Shown here: piece after piece, positions 1 through 7,252 of the stretch
How the letters are laid out: each line of letters starts with the position of its first letter
Numbering within the stretch: position 1 is the stretch's first letter
Source of the DNA: Phaeocystidibacter marisrubri
GTDB lineage: Bacteria > Bacteroidota > Bacteroidia > Flavobacteriales > Schleiferiaceae
DNA length: 64,000 bases
Assembly (NCBI RefSeq): GCF_008933165.1
Contig: NZ_WBVQ01000001.1
Location: 1,488,001 to 1,552,000 of the forward strand
Reading direction: 5' to 3'
The notes under the pieces: model-generated
What the model saw: the letters and a program-made list of their open reading frames with translations, nothing else
Databases searched by the model: none
Told to the model about the DNA's origin: nothing
Translations under genes and position numbers: made by a program

Positions 1-612
1 CTTACTTTGACCCATTGCGGACAGCAACAAAAACCCGACAAGGAAACTTCGGACAAATTGGATGATGTAATACGGGAAGGAGATCCATCAATGGAACAAC
101 CACCTCCTTCTATTGAGTACTCAATTGATGACCTGAAATTCATTTTTTCTAACTTGACAGACCCATATGACCTTGGACTCTATCAACGTTTTGAAGCAAA
201 GCTAGCAGATAGTAGCCAAGTGACGATTCAATCAAGAACTCTTGAGCTAGAAGGACAAAACTTTGAACTCACCCCAGATTATGTCTTCATAACAGATTCG
301 GCATCATTCTATTTGATTACCGCTAACAACCGACCAGAACCGAACTACTTCTACATTCTAAAACGAACCGGACAGAAGGTTGAACTCGTTGGACAAACCG
401 AGCCATTGACAAAAGAGATTTTCGGTGATGTAGATAATGACGGATACCTCGAAATTGGCGGATTCAACACACACTGTCAAATAGCAACTAAAGAGGACCT
501 TAAAGACCCCGATTTCTGTTTAGACCACTTCAGAGTGTTTGAGATAAATAATGGAATTAACCGAGACGAAGAAACAGAAGAAAAAGAAAGAAATAACGTA
601 CGCCAACAATGA
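1..612 (+). CDS. Lipoprotein of unknown function, 5' end outside the window
   Basis: The frame is open from the first base of the window and stops at 610-612, so the real start lies upstream. The first residues read L-T-L-T-H-C-G, which fits a lipobox with the Cys as the lipidation site; the protein would then be membrane anchored and exposed in the periplasm or at the surface. A polar Gln/Lys/Glu linker follows, then a globular part of about 130 residues. The stretch GDVDNDGYLEIGG near residue 138 resembles a calcium-binding DxDxDG loop of the FG-GAP/dockerin kind. The C-terminus is a very charged Glu/Lys/Arg tail. I do not recognise a family. The next gene starts 32 bases downstream on the same strand. 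Confidence 0.55.
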   Translation, partial: LTLTHCGQQQKPDKETSDKLDDVIREGDPSMEQPPPSIEYSIDDLKFIFSNLTDPYDLGLYQRFEAKLADSSQVTIQSRTLELEGQNFELTPDYVFITDSASFYLITANNRPEPNYFYILKRTGQKVELVGQTEPLTKEIFGDVDNDGYLEIGGFNTHCQIATKEDLKDPDFCLDHFRVFEINNGINRDEETEEKERNNVRQQ

Positions 613-644
613 CCGACTTATAGATATTTTAAAACATCATTAAA

Positions 645-944
645 ATGAGTCAGAAATTACGAAACGGAGAACTTGACGATAACTTCTTTAACCGCGTGGA
701 TGACCACATCAATCTATCAAACGAGCAGTTAAAATATGAAACACGAGGCAGGGTCAGTGCTTCAATGATGTATAGCGTTGCTAGATATAATGCTTGGGTT
801 AGCGCTTGCGGATGGAGTAATGCGGAGGAAATGAAGTCAGCGAAAGAAGAGACGTTGCAGTACTTTGTAGACGAATACAGAAAAATGCTCAACGAAAACT
901 TGGATGATTATATTGAGAATTTCGAATCTTACATGAAGTATTAG
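645..944 (+). CDS. DUF3144-family small protein
   Basis: A 99-residue soluble protein without signal peptide or membrane segment. The pattern FFNRVDDHINLSNEQ, then VSASMMYSVARYNAWV, then YFVDEYRKMLNENLDDY matches what I remember of DUF3144, a family of about 80-100 residues with an all-helical look and no established function. The length fits the family. The ATG at 645 is the first in frame after a stop and leaves 32 bases to the upstream lipoprotein gene, so the two may be co-transcribed. Family assignment is from memory of the conserved ARFNA-like and NLDDY segments; function is unknown. Confidence 0.65.
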   Translation: MSQKLRNGELDDNFFNRVDDHINLSNEQLKYETRGRVSASMMYSVARYNAWVSACGWSNAEEMKSAKEETLQYFVDEYRKMLNENLDDYIENFESYMKY

Positions 945-1222
945 ACTACAATGCGCGAGAAGAGCTTGGAGCGAAGTACTATGTGAGCGATGTCGATGAA
1001 AACAGAAACTTCCAACAGATAAATGAAAGCCTAGACTCGATCAAACCGCCAAATCCAAAACTATCCTTTCTCAGTTCTCATCTCACACCTCTCACCTCTT
1101 CCTTCAATGCAGACTCACGAGAGCACAAAAAGATGGCGTTCGAACGTGGTGATCAGGGCAGCATTAATGTAGCTCATGAGCTATATGATATGGCAATGAA
1201 AGGATCTCAACTTAAAATTTGA
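941..1222 (+). pseudogene. Possible 3' remnant of a coding gene
   Basis: A frame overlapping the stop of the DUF3144 gene reads sensibly for about 30 codons (LDYNAREELGAKYYVSDV, then DENRNFQQINESLDS) and then passes into a Ser/Thr/Leu/Pro-rich stretch made by a CTCTCACACCTCTCACCTC-type low-complexity run at about 1075-1105. The only in-frame start is a GTG at 983 with no supporting context. I read this as the tail of a decayed gene followed by low-complexity DNA, not as an intact gene. It overlaps the end of the convergent XRE gene by a few bases. Confidence 0.2.
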
Positions 1223-1427
1223 CAAGGCTTGGCAATGAGACCTCCAAAGCCTCAGAAACCTCCAAAAGAGAATAAAGAGTAGGATTTACCTTTCCATTCT
1301 CTAATTTCTCCACGGCTTGCCTGTCTTTATTGCAAGCCCTAGCAAGGTCAGATTGACTCCACCCCTTCTTGGTTCTTAGCTCGACAATACGCTGACCGAT
1401 TTTCTTTTTAAGCTCTTCTTTAGTCAC
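1212..1427 (-). CDS. XRE-family HTH regulator divergent from a SymE-type toxin gene
   Basis: A 71-residue protein consisting almost only of a Cro/C1-type helix-turn-helix: IGQRIVELRTKKGWSQSDLA (helices 1-2), then KDRQAVEKLENGKVNPTLYS (recognition helix region), then LLEVSEALEVSL. There is no other domain, as is typical for autoregulators of toxin modules or small mobile elements. The only in-frame start fitting the domain is a GTG at 1427. It is transcribed divergently from the SymE-like gene at 1523, with a 95-bp shared intergenic region that holds an inverted repeat. I infer that it represses both promoters; whether it also acts as a protein antitoxin cannot be seen. Confidence 0.75.
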   Translation of the reverse strand: MTKEELKKKIGQRIVELRTKKGWSQSDLARACNKDRQAVEKLENGKVNPTLYSLLEVSEALEVSLPSLVKF

Positions 1428-1448
1428 AACATAAATGTCATCTTATTA

Positions 1449-1466
1449 TACGACAATCTTGTCATA
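1449..1466. promoter_or_regulatory. Inverted repeat between XRE regulator and symE-like gene, candidate operator
   Basis: TACGACAA-TC-TTGTCATA is an 8+8 inverted repeat with one mismatch, centred between the two divergent starts. A further TTGACAG half-site follows at about 1473. The position and size are typical for an XRE-family operator, so binding by the adjacent regulator is a plausible inference. Confidence 0.45.
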
Positions 1467-1522
1467 CTAAAGTTTGACAGATCGATTTCTTTTTATAGAT
1501 TCGTCATGTAACTATATAACAA

Positions 1523-1708
1523 ATGAACCGATACAGAAAATTGAAAATACACAGTAAATATCGCCCCAGAAGATTGCACAATTCAACTGTGCCTCAAATT
1601 AGACTTGAAGGAAGATGGTTGGAAGAGTTGGGATTCATAGAAGGGCAACAAGTCCAAATCGAACAGCAGTACAATAAGCTGACGATAACACTTCTTAAAA
1701 ACAAATGA
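1523..1708 (+). CDS. symE: SymE-like toxin (SymE_toxin family)
   Basis: A 61-residue basic protein. The segment STVPQIRLEGRWLEELGFIE followed by GQQVQIEQQYNKLTITL matches the core of the SymE family (VPxLRLxGRWLxxxGFxxGxxVxVxxxxGxLxIT), which has an AbrB/MazE-like swapped-hairpin fold and was described in E. coli as an SOS-induced type I toxin. The N-terminal RKLKIHSKYRPRR is the usual basic lead-in. In E. coli, SymE is controlled by LexA and the antisense RNA SymR; here a divergent XRE gene sits next to it instead. No LexA-like site was recognised. Biochemical activity (RNA cleavage or nucleic-acid condensation in other members) is not shown by the sequence. Confidence 0.72.
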   Translation: MNRYRKLKIHSKYRPRRLHNSTVPQIRLEGRWLEELGFIEGQQVQIEQQYNKLTITLLKNK

Positions 1709-1901
1709 CTTCGCCTTACAAGAAGTACACGTAAAAAAGGGATTCAGCGAACAAATGACTTGAAGCACCAAATAGCCCGTCATATCAATACTTTATCCTA
1801 CATTTCACTATTAGAGCACTAGGCTATGGCTACAGTCCGCGTGAGATAAATCGCTACTGATTAGAACTTTAGCACCAAGCATAACTAAACTGCAAGCGGG
1901 A

Positions 1902-2489
1902 ATGAAAATGATCAATCCATTACTGACTCTTTGTTTACTAACAATTTCGTTAAGTTGTAATTCTGGTAAAACGGATAATGACTCTTCAAATCTTGAAATG
2001 GCGGATACTTTATACAAGGATTCAGCGGCAAGAACCGTCGACATACGACCTAGAATAATTAATGTCACCTATGGTTCCTTTTGTGGCCATTGTATCGAAG
2101 AATGTACTAGAATGTACTCCCATTATCTCATTGGAAATGCCACAACATTTTGGACAGATACAACCGATTCATACTTCAAAGATGGAGGATTAAGATGTGA
2201 GACTGAAATGTCGCGAGAATCACAAAAAATCGGATTTGAATTGATCAATAGCATTCCAGAATCTATTCTAAAATCGGACAGCACAAGAAACGTTTTTGGA
2301 TGTCCAGATTGCAATGATGGATGTGGATTGTATTTTGAATTCACACTTGACAAACCAAACTCAGAGCCAATCATCTATGAAATGGAATATGGACTTGATG
2401 GTACCACAGGAGAAATAAAGCAGTTTGGTGAACGTATTATACGTACGATTGAAAAATTAGAAAGTCACCGCTTACAAGGTGAAAGCTGA
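1902..2489 (+). CDS. Cys-rich lipoprotein of unknown function
   Basis: The 195-residue product begins with a lipoprotein signal peptide (NPLLTLCLLTISLSC-N, Cys near residue 19 as lipidation site). Two Cys clusters stand out: CGHCIEEC (about residues 61-68) and CPDCNDGCG (about 133-141). They could bind a metal or form disulfides in the periplasm. The central part is otherwise globular, with a late VKYEME/YGLDGTTGEI-like strand pair. ATG codons at 1902 and 1908 are both usable. No family recognised. The gene stands alone between low-coding stretches in an AT-rich accessory region. Confidence 0.6.
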   Translation: MKMINPLLTLCLLTISLSCNSGKTDNDSSNLEMADTLYKDSAARTVDIRPRIINVTYGSFCGHCIEECTRMYSHYLIGNATTFWTDTTDSYFKDGGLRCETEMSRESQKIGFELINSIPESILKSDSTRNVFGCPDCNDGCGLYFEFTLDKPNSEPIIYEMEYGLDGTTGEIKQFGERIIRTIEKLESHRLQGES

Positions 2490-2592
2490 ATTGGCGAAGC
2501 AGACACAAATCCGCGTCATAACAGGCATATCGAGTGTAGTGCTCAATCGACAGTTACATGATTCACAATCGAACCGTTTGATATTTCATCCA

Positions 2593-3157
2593 ATGAAAAG
2601 ACTCATAATCCTATTCTTCATCACGAGCATTTTCACGGCTTAGTCCTGCCGTCAAAGCTTTTGACGACCAAGACTTGCTCACGATCCATACTTACCATGT
2701 GGGTGATACATTGATCTTTAAAAGTGACGTAGGAGACTATGACTCTATTACCATTGTAAGCAAAGACATCAGATATAATGGACTGAGTGAAGGGTACTCA
2801 GGAAACCCTCAGTCTTGCTGGATTGAATACCAAACCATTCCTCCAGGAAAACCAAGACTTGTAAGCTTTGGTGGACCACAAGGTGACGTTTATAGCCAAG
2901 ACAGAAGCTTCTTAACTGCAACAAAGTGGGACGTCAATAAACCCGCTAGATTTGAAATTCAGTTTAATGGATCTCATGGAATGCTTCCACCCATGGATTC
3001 CTTAAAAAAGGATGAAAACCACGGAGACCACTTTCTCATTCAGCACAATTGCACAGGACTAGATCCAACGGACGTCATTCAATTGATTTGGACACCCAAA
3101 AGAGGAATTGTTCAATACAAGACAAAGGATCATCAAACATGGCGACTCATCCAATAA
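2593..3157 (+). pseudogene. Secreted protein gene with a frameshift inside the signal peptide
   Basis: An ATG at 2593 starts a clear signal peptide (MKRLIILFFITSIFTA) that runs into TAG at 2641-2643. In the next frame the sequence is open to TAA at 3155-3157 and begins LSPAVKAFDDQDLLTIHTYH, which would complete a signal peptide with an A-x-A-like cleavage site just before FDDQD. One inserted or deleted base near 2635-2645 therefore separates the export signal from a mature domain of about 160 residues. The mature part is rich in Asp, Gly and aromatic residues and contains GGPQGDVYSQDRS. No family recognised. It is either a recent pseudogene or a sequencing error. Confidence 0.5.
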
Positions 3158-3321
3158 GAAAATAGCCAACACATCAGATGTGTGAGTGATACATCCCTGA
3201 CGTAAAAACGGACTCCCCTAGCGAACAAACCCGATATTCATAAAATTGGTGGTAATCTCCTAGTACTTTCCCTCCCCCCCGACCACAGAATTCTGAACCT
3301 GTAATTCTTCCATACGGTGTA

Positions 3322-3389
3322 TACGTAGTTATACGTATTGCGCGCCTTTCTCTAGTTCCCTAACTTGTAGGGACTAACTAACCGCTCTC
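3322..3389 (+). repeat. 68-bp upstream element, copy A, containing a TACGTA-N4-TACGTA dyad
   Basis: This stretch aligns without gaps to 4432-4499 at 51 of 68 positions by hand count. It opens with TACGTA-GTTA-TACGTA and ends with the 19-mer GGACTAACTAACCGCTCTC, which is identical in both copies. It ends 120 bases before the ATG of the P-loop NTPase gene. It also holds a small hairpin, TCCCTA-ACTTG-TAGGGA, that copy B does not conserve well. The rest of the 352-bp gap between 3158 and 3509 shows no other clear feature. Confidence 0.65.
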
Positions 3390-3509
3390 GAAGACAACAC
3401 TACGACTTATTGGATGGGAGAGATTCTCAAGATATCTAGACATTATTTCAGATATCGCGTGGCTTTTCCAATTCTTAAATATTAGACATCAATACCAAGG
3501 CAACAACGA

Positions 3510-3968
3510 ATGAAAAAAATATTCATACTTAAAGGAATATCAAACACTGGGAAAACAACCAAGATCAATCAAACAGTTGACTGGATCATTACTAATTACG
3601 GTTGTCCTAACACGGTTGGCTACGACCCCAACAATCTTGAGAAAGACACATTCGGTGTATTGACCATAAACAACCTGACTATTGGAATAAACTCATCAGG
3701 TGACGATGAATACCAAGTAAAAAAGGTCGACAACCTCAAGACTACTACCGGAGAACTAGAATCCCCGGATATTATTATTTGTTCCTGTAGAACTCGCGGA
3801 AAGGGTCGAAGACACTTAACATCTCAGTATGGTCGCTCTAATGGTTGGCTGCATGTTTTCATCAATGTTGAGGAAATTGATAAATCAGATCCAACAAGAC
3901 GACAAAATAGAGACGCACGCATACTGGACGAACTACAAACCTGGCTTACAGGTTTAGAAAAATTGTAA
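3510..3968 (+). CDS. Small P-loop NTPase of unknown function
   Basis: A 152-residue soluble protein with a Walker A motif, GISNTGKTT, at residues 9-17 directly after the first beta-strand (KKIFILK). A hydrophobic strand, SPDIIICSCRTRGKGR at about 83-98, sits where a Walker B strand would be but lacks a clear terminal acidic pair. The C-terminal third is helical and charged. The size resembles small nucleoside/nucleotide kinases or phage-type ATPases, but no specific family is recognised. It is followed after three bases by the gene at 3972, so the two almost certainly form an operon. The 68-bp repeated element lies 120 bases upstream, suggesting control in common with the helicase gene at 4618. 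Confidence 0.6.
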   Translation: MKKIFILKGISNTGKTTKINQTVDWIITNYGCPNTVGYDPNNLEKDTFGVLTINNLTIGINSSGDDEYQVKKVDNLKTTTGELESPDIIICSCRTRGKGRRHLTSQYGRSNGWLHVFINVEEIDKSDPTRRQNRDARILDELQTWLTGLEKL

Positions 3969-3971
3969 CTG

Positions 3972-4352
3972 ATGGAAAAAGATATCCGGAGTAAGCTCAT
4001 TGAGCTGGCCAGAAATAAGACACCGTGGAGTTATTCCCAACTCAACGAACAACTAATGTTAGGGCTGAACTTCAAAAACGAACATCACAGAAAATATATC
4101 GGAGAAATATTAGGCGAAATCTCCATGTATGAGTACAACAACGGAAGACCCTTGTTGAGCGCCTTGATCATCCATAAATCCAAAGACAGAGAACAAGGCG
4201 ATGGTTTTTATAAGCTCTGTAGCGAAATCTACGGAAAGCAATGGGACGAGTTAAAATCAGATAAAGATTTTGAATTGGAACGCATGAAAGAATGCTATTC
4301 GTTTTGGAAAGACAACGACAACTACAAAAAGTATAAGGACGATTTTAAATAG
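3972..4352 (+). CDS. Conserved small protein paired with the P-loop NTPase
   Basis: A 126-residue soluble protein. Its middle, YIGEILGEISMYEYNNGRPL followed by LSALIIHKS and GDGFYKL, resembles a widespread uncharacterised family with the signature (L)GEIxxYExxxGRPLLSAxVxHK...PGxGFxxL, often seen in accessory regions. The N-terminus (SYSQLNEQL) fits the start of that domain. The C-terminus is strongly charged and helical (WKDNDNYKKYKDDFK). It starts three bases after the NTPase stop, so a joint role is likely. I know no established function. Confidence 0.55.
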   Translation: MEKDIRSKLIELARNKTPWSYSQLNEQLMLGLNFKNEHHRKYIGEILGEISMYEYNNGRPLLSALIIHKSKDREQGDGFYKLCSEIYGKQWDELKSDKDFELERMKECYSFWKDNDNYKKYKDDFK

Positions 4353-4431
4353 AAATACTCACATCTACCTAATCCACTTACCAACACGTCATAATATAAA
4401 CTTCTAATTATTTTCAAGGACTGTTCCCTTA

Positions 4432-4499
4432 TACGCGGTTTTACGTATTGCACATTTTTGTCTCTAGACCTAATCAGTATGGACTAACTAACCGCTCTC
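4432..4499 (+). repeat. 68-bp upstream element, copy B
   Basis: Ungapped partner of 3322-3389. It starts TACGCG-GTTT-TACGTA, a degenerate form of the same dyad, continues with ATTGCAC, and ends with the identical 19-mer GGACTAACTAACCGCTCTC. It ends 118 bases before the ATG of the helicase gene, almost exactly the spacing of copy A to its gene. Constant length and constant distance to the start codon argue for a shared regulatory or promoter element rather than a random repeat. Confidence 0.65.
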
Positions 4500-4617
4500 T
4501 AAAACTACTTTTAAAAGTCCAAAAACAGTCACCGTGTCTAAACAATAAATGTTTCATATGCTCTTTGAGACACATTTTTCATCGTAAAACTCCAACCACA
4601 TTCAAATAAATAGTCAA

Positions 4618-6315
4618 ATGCAATTCACAACTGAACAAAAGAACATTTTTGATTTCGTTGAAAATCAATCTGGCCATGGAATAATTGATGCCGTTGCTGG
4701 AGCGGGGAAAACAACGACAATCATGGAATGTGCTAAGTTCGTGAAGGACAAGAGGAAAATACTTTTTTGTGCTTTCAACAATAGCATTTCGAATGACATC
4801 GCTCAAAAATTTCACAACTTAGGATTAAATGAGGTTACAGTCAAAACCATTCATGCTCTTGGAAGGCAGATAATACAAGACAATAACAATACGGGTCAAC
4901 CTATTAAACTCATTCAATCAAAGTATCGTGATATTCTAAAATCGCCCGAAATCATAGATCAGCTTGAACCAATCTACAAGAAACTTTTAGAAATAAATGA
5001 TATTGAATTTGACGAATTTGATGACAAGAAAAATTTTGCAGCTAACAACCTAATCTATAGCATTAATACGAGGTTGATAGAAATAAATCAGAAGTATCGA
5101 TCAACCCTTTCAAAAGACAATCTTTCTGAATTTATTAGCCTTGTTACTCACTTTGGTATTTTCAACGAAATAGAACTCACGAAGGAAAACTTTAATCTTG
5201 AGATTCAATGTTACTTTGAAGCTCATAGGATTGTTCTTCAAGCAGGGAATTCACTATCAGAAAGGAGTATGATAATTGACTTCACAGACATGCTCTACTT
5301 ACCATATGAATGGAAGTTACAGCCGAATAATAAATTTGAGTTCCTATTTATCGACGAATGCCAAGACCTATCCAAATCACAATTTGCAGTAGCTGCTAAA
5401 TACGGCCATAGAGAAGGAAGAATATTAGCTGTAGGTGATCCAAGTCAATCCATTTATGGGTTTACTGGCGCAGATATTGAATCTTTTCAAAGGGTAAAAG
5501 ATTTTACAAAAGCGAAACAACTACCACTTACAACGTGCTTTCGTTGTCCAAAGAAAGTAATCGAATTGGCAAAAACCATACGGACAGACATTTCTGGATC
5601 AAAACAAGAAGAAGGCACTGTCACATCCATTCACTTTGAAGACGTAGTAAAATTAGCCAAGCCTGGTGATTTAATTATTTCTCGACTTCGATCTCCAATC
5701 ATTATTCTGGTTTTTAGTTTCATTGACAAAAACATCAAAGTTCAAATCCATCAGGATGAAGTCACTGAGATTATCAATGAAATTAAAAACATCTTCAAAG
5801 TAGAAGAACTGAACATAGTCATTAGTACTCTTCCTAATGGTTTTGAACAGCTGAAACAATCTGTAACAAGAAGATGGAACTATATAATTGAGAAGAATGC
5901 TCAACGAATCATGGACAGCACGGAAAGAAAAATATATATCGAAACAGAGCATGACTATTTAAACACCAAGCTAACATTTCTATCTAAAAAATATATCCAG
6001 TGGAAGTCACAGTGCGAAACAATGAATGACATATTGAAAGTCATTAAAGAATACATCTCTGATAGTGCAAATCCAATAAAACTTTCAACCATTCATAGAG
6101 CCAAAGGTCTTGAAAATGAAAGAGTCTTTATAATTAACTATGACGAACTGCCTTACTTCAGAATTCAACAAAAGGACTGGGAAAAAACACAAGAAGTAAA
6201 TCTTAAATACGTGGCCATTACCAGAGCGTTGAATGATTTGTTTCTTATCGAAAGTGAGATGATAGAAACTATGGAAATAGAAGAAAGTCTCTTTGATAAT
6301 TTACCTTTTGATTGA
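4618..6315 (+). CDS. UvrD/Rep-type superfamily 1 DNA helicase, stand-alone
   Basis: The 565-residue protein shows the ordered SF1A motifs: Q-motif start FTTEQKNIFDF, Walker A AVAGAGKTTT (residues 25-34), motif II FIDECQDLSKSQ, motif III VGDPSQSIYGFTGAD, motif IV TCFRCPKKV, motif V LSTIHRAKGLENERV and motif VI KYVAITRALNDL. It is shorter than UvrD, Rep or PcrA (about 650-750), with reduced 1B/2B subdomains and no nuclease domain. Stand-alone UvrD-like helicases of this size are frequent in phage-defence and mobile regions. Codon use is AT-rich compared with the housekeeping genes to the right. The upstream 68-bp element ties its control to the NTPase pair at 3510-4352. Direct substrate and role are not determinable here. 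Confidence 0.85.
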   Translation: MQFTTEQKNIFDFVENQSGHGIIDAVAGAGKTTTIMECAKFVKDKRKILFCAFNNSISNDIAQKFHNLGLNEVTVKTIHALGRQIIQDNNNTGQPIKLIQSKYRDILKSPEIIDQLEPIYKKLLEINDIEFDEFDDKKNFAANNLIYSINTRLIEINQKYRSTLSKDNLSEFISLVTHFGIFNEIELTKENFNLEIQCYFEAHRIVLQAGNSLSERSMIIDFTDMLYLPYEWKLQPNNKFEFLFIDECQDLSKSQFAVAAKYGHREGRILAVGDPSQSIYGFTGADIESFQRVKDFTKAKQLPLTTCFRCPKKVIELAKTIRTDISGSKQEEGTVTSIHFEDVVKLAKPGDLIISRLRSPIIILVFSFIDKNIKVQIHQDEVTEIINEIKNIFKVEELNIVISTLPNGFEQLKQSVTRRWNYIIEKNAQRIMDSTERKIYIETEHDYLNTKLTFLSKKYIQWKSQCETMNDILKVIKEYISDSANPIKLSTIHRAKGLENERVFIINYDELPYFRIQQKDWEKTQEVNLKYVAITRALNDLFLIESEMIETMEIEESLFDNLPFD

Positions 6316-6640
6316 ATATTTATTGACATACTTTATCACTCTTCATGAATACGCTATATGGTCTCAAGTCAAACTCAGAACAAAAAAATTTTTATAACCC
6401 ACTAAAATAAAAGGCGAAGGCATAACAATGTATATAAAAAATAGGCGGAACAGCAAGAATATGAAGACTTTTGGCTCGTATCAGACTTTGTGCTTAACCG
6501 AAAGTTTAGTACTTCGTAATCGCCTACTTTTCATATACTAACCGTTCCCCACAACAAAAAAGCCCCCGACCAAAATCGAGGGCTTTTCCATTATATGCTA
6601 ACAGTACGCTAGTACTCTAGTATACCAGACTACCAGTATT
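6316..6640. other. AT-rich intergenic stretch with one terminator
   Basis: No convincing gene. It holds a partial echo of the 68-bp elements (ACTAACCGTTCCCC at 6537-6550 resembles ACTAACCGCTCTC), the terminator described separately, and a quasi-palindromic CTAGTA/CCAGTA-rich run at about 6608-6645 that reaches the gmhA stop codon. Confidence 0.4.
6556..6588. terminator. Bidirectional terminator between the accessory region and the heptose operon
   Basis: A-rich run, GCCCCCGA, short loop CCAAAA, TCGAGGGC, then TTTT. One mismatch in an 8-bp stem. It can serve transcripts from both sides. Confidence 0.7.
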
Positions 6641-7252
6641 CTAGCTTACTCTCGAATCATACGTCCCACCCATACTCGGGTTCTCGCCCAAGTATCGCTC
6701 CATCATCGCTTTCTTTACAATGTTGAAGATGACCATGTGAATGTCTTCGGTAACTTCCATGTCCATGACTGGTGCGTGAACGTGTAGGTCGGCGATTTGG
6801 CCAATTTTACCACCTTTAAAGCCGGTCATAGCTACGGTGGTAACGCCGCGTTCTTTGGCGTATTCTAGGGCTTTGACAACGTTGGAAGAGTTGCCGCTTC
6901 CGCTGATGCCGATAACGAGGTCGTTTGGACCTAAGAAGTTCTTGAGGGGCTCAATAAAGATGTCGGACCAACCAATGTCGTTAGCAATGGCCATCATGCT
7001 GGGCAGGTTGTCGTTCAAGCAGATCATTTTGAAACGCTTGTCTAGGCCGTAGCTAGCTCCCTTGAGGAAGTCGCCGGCTGCGTGAGATGCCGAAGCACCC
7101 GATCCGCCGTTGCCCATGGTGTAGATGTTGCCGCCTGCTTCGTAAGTGGTGGCAAAGGCTTCAATCAATTGATCCAATGCTTGCGCATCAAGATTGTCGA
7201 GAGTGGCCTTTACGGTTTCAATGTAACTGCTGATATGCTTATTGGTCGCCAT
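6641..7252 (-). CDS. gmhA: Sedoheptulose-7-phosphate isomerase (phosphoheptose isomerase)
   Basis: A SIS-domain enzyme of 203 residues, the usual length of GmhA, which converts sedoheptulose 7-phosphate to D-glycero-D-manno-heptose 7-phosphate. The substrate loop GNGGSGASASHAAGDF (residues 48-62) and the second SIS loop ISGSGNSSNV are intact, and the C-terminal DIHMVIFN supplies the catalytic His region. In E. coli GmhA the catalytic acid is Glu in HFAEEL; here the aligned residue is Asp61 (HAAGDF), a conservative change found in the GHMP-kinase-linked branch. The gene overlaps the heptose kinase gene by 14 bases, as last gene of a three-gene minus-strand operon. Specificity for sedoheptulose 7-phosphate is inferred from the neighbours. 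Confidence 0.85.
   Translation of the reverse strand: MATNKHISSYIETVKATLDNLDAQALDQLIEAFATTYEAGGNIYTMGNGGSGASASHAAGDFLKGASYGLDKRFKMICLNDNLPSMMAIANDIGWSDIFIEPLKNFLGPNDLVIGISGSGNSSNVVKALEYAKERGVTTVAMTGFKGGKIGQIADLHVHAPVMDMEVTEDIHMVIFNIVKKAMMERYLGENPSMGGTYDSRVS

Noticed and set aside
3158-6640. Series of same-strand accessory genes each with a repeated element in the gap, as in an integron cassette array
   Set aside because: The elements end about 120 bases before the next start codon instead of sitting directly behind the preceding gene, the RYYYAAC/GTTRRRY attC ends cannot be paired, and no integron integrase is present.
6608-6650. CTAGTA-rich quasi-palindrome at the gmhA stop as an attachment site
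   Set aside because: It is imperfect, has no partner elsewhere in the window, and there is no recombinase or element border nearby.
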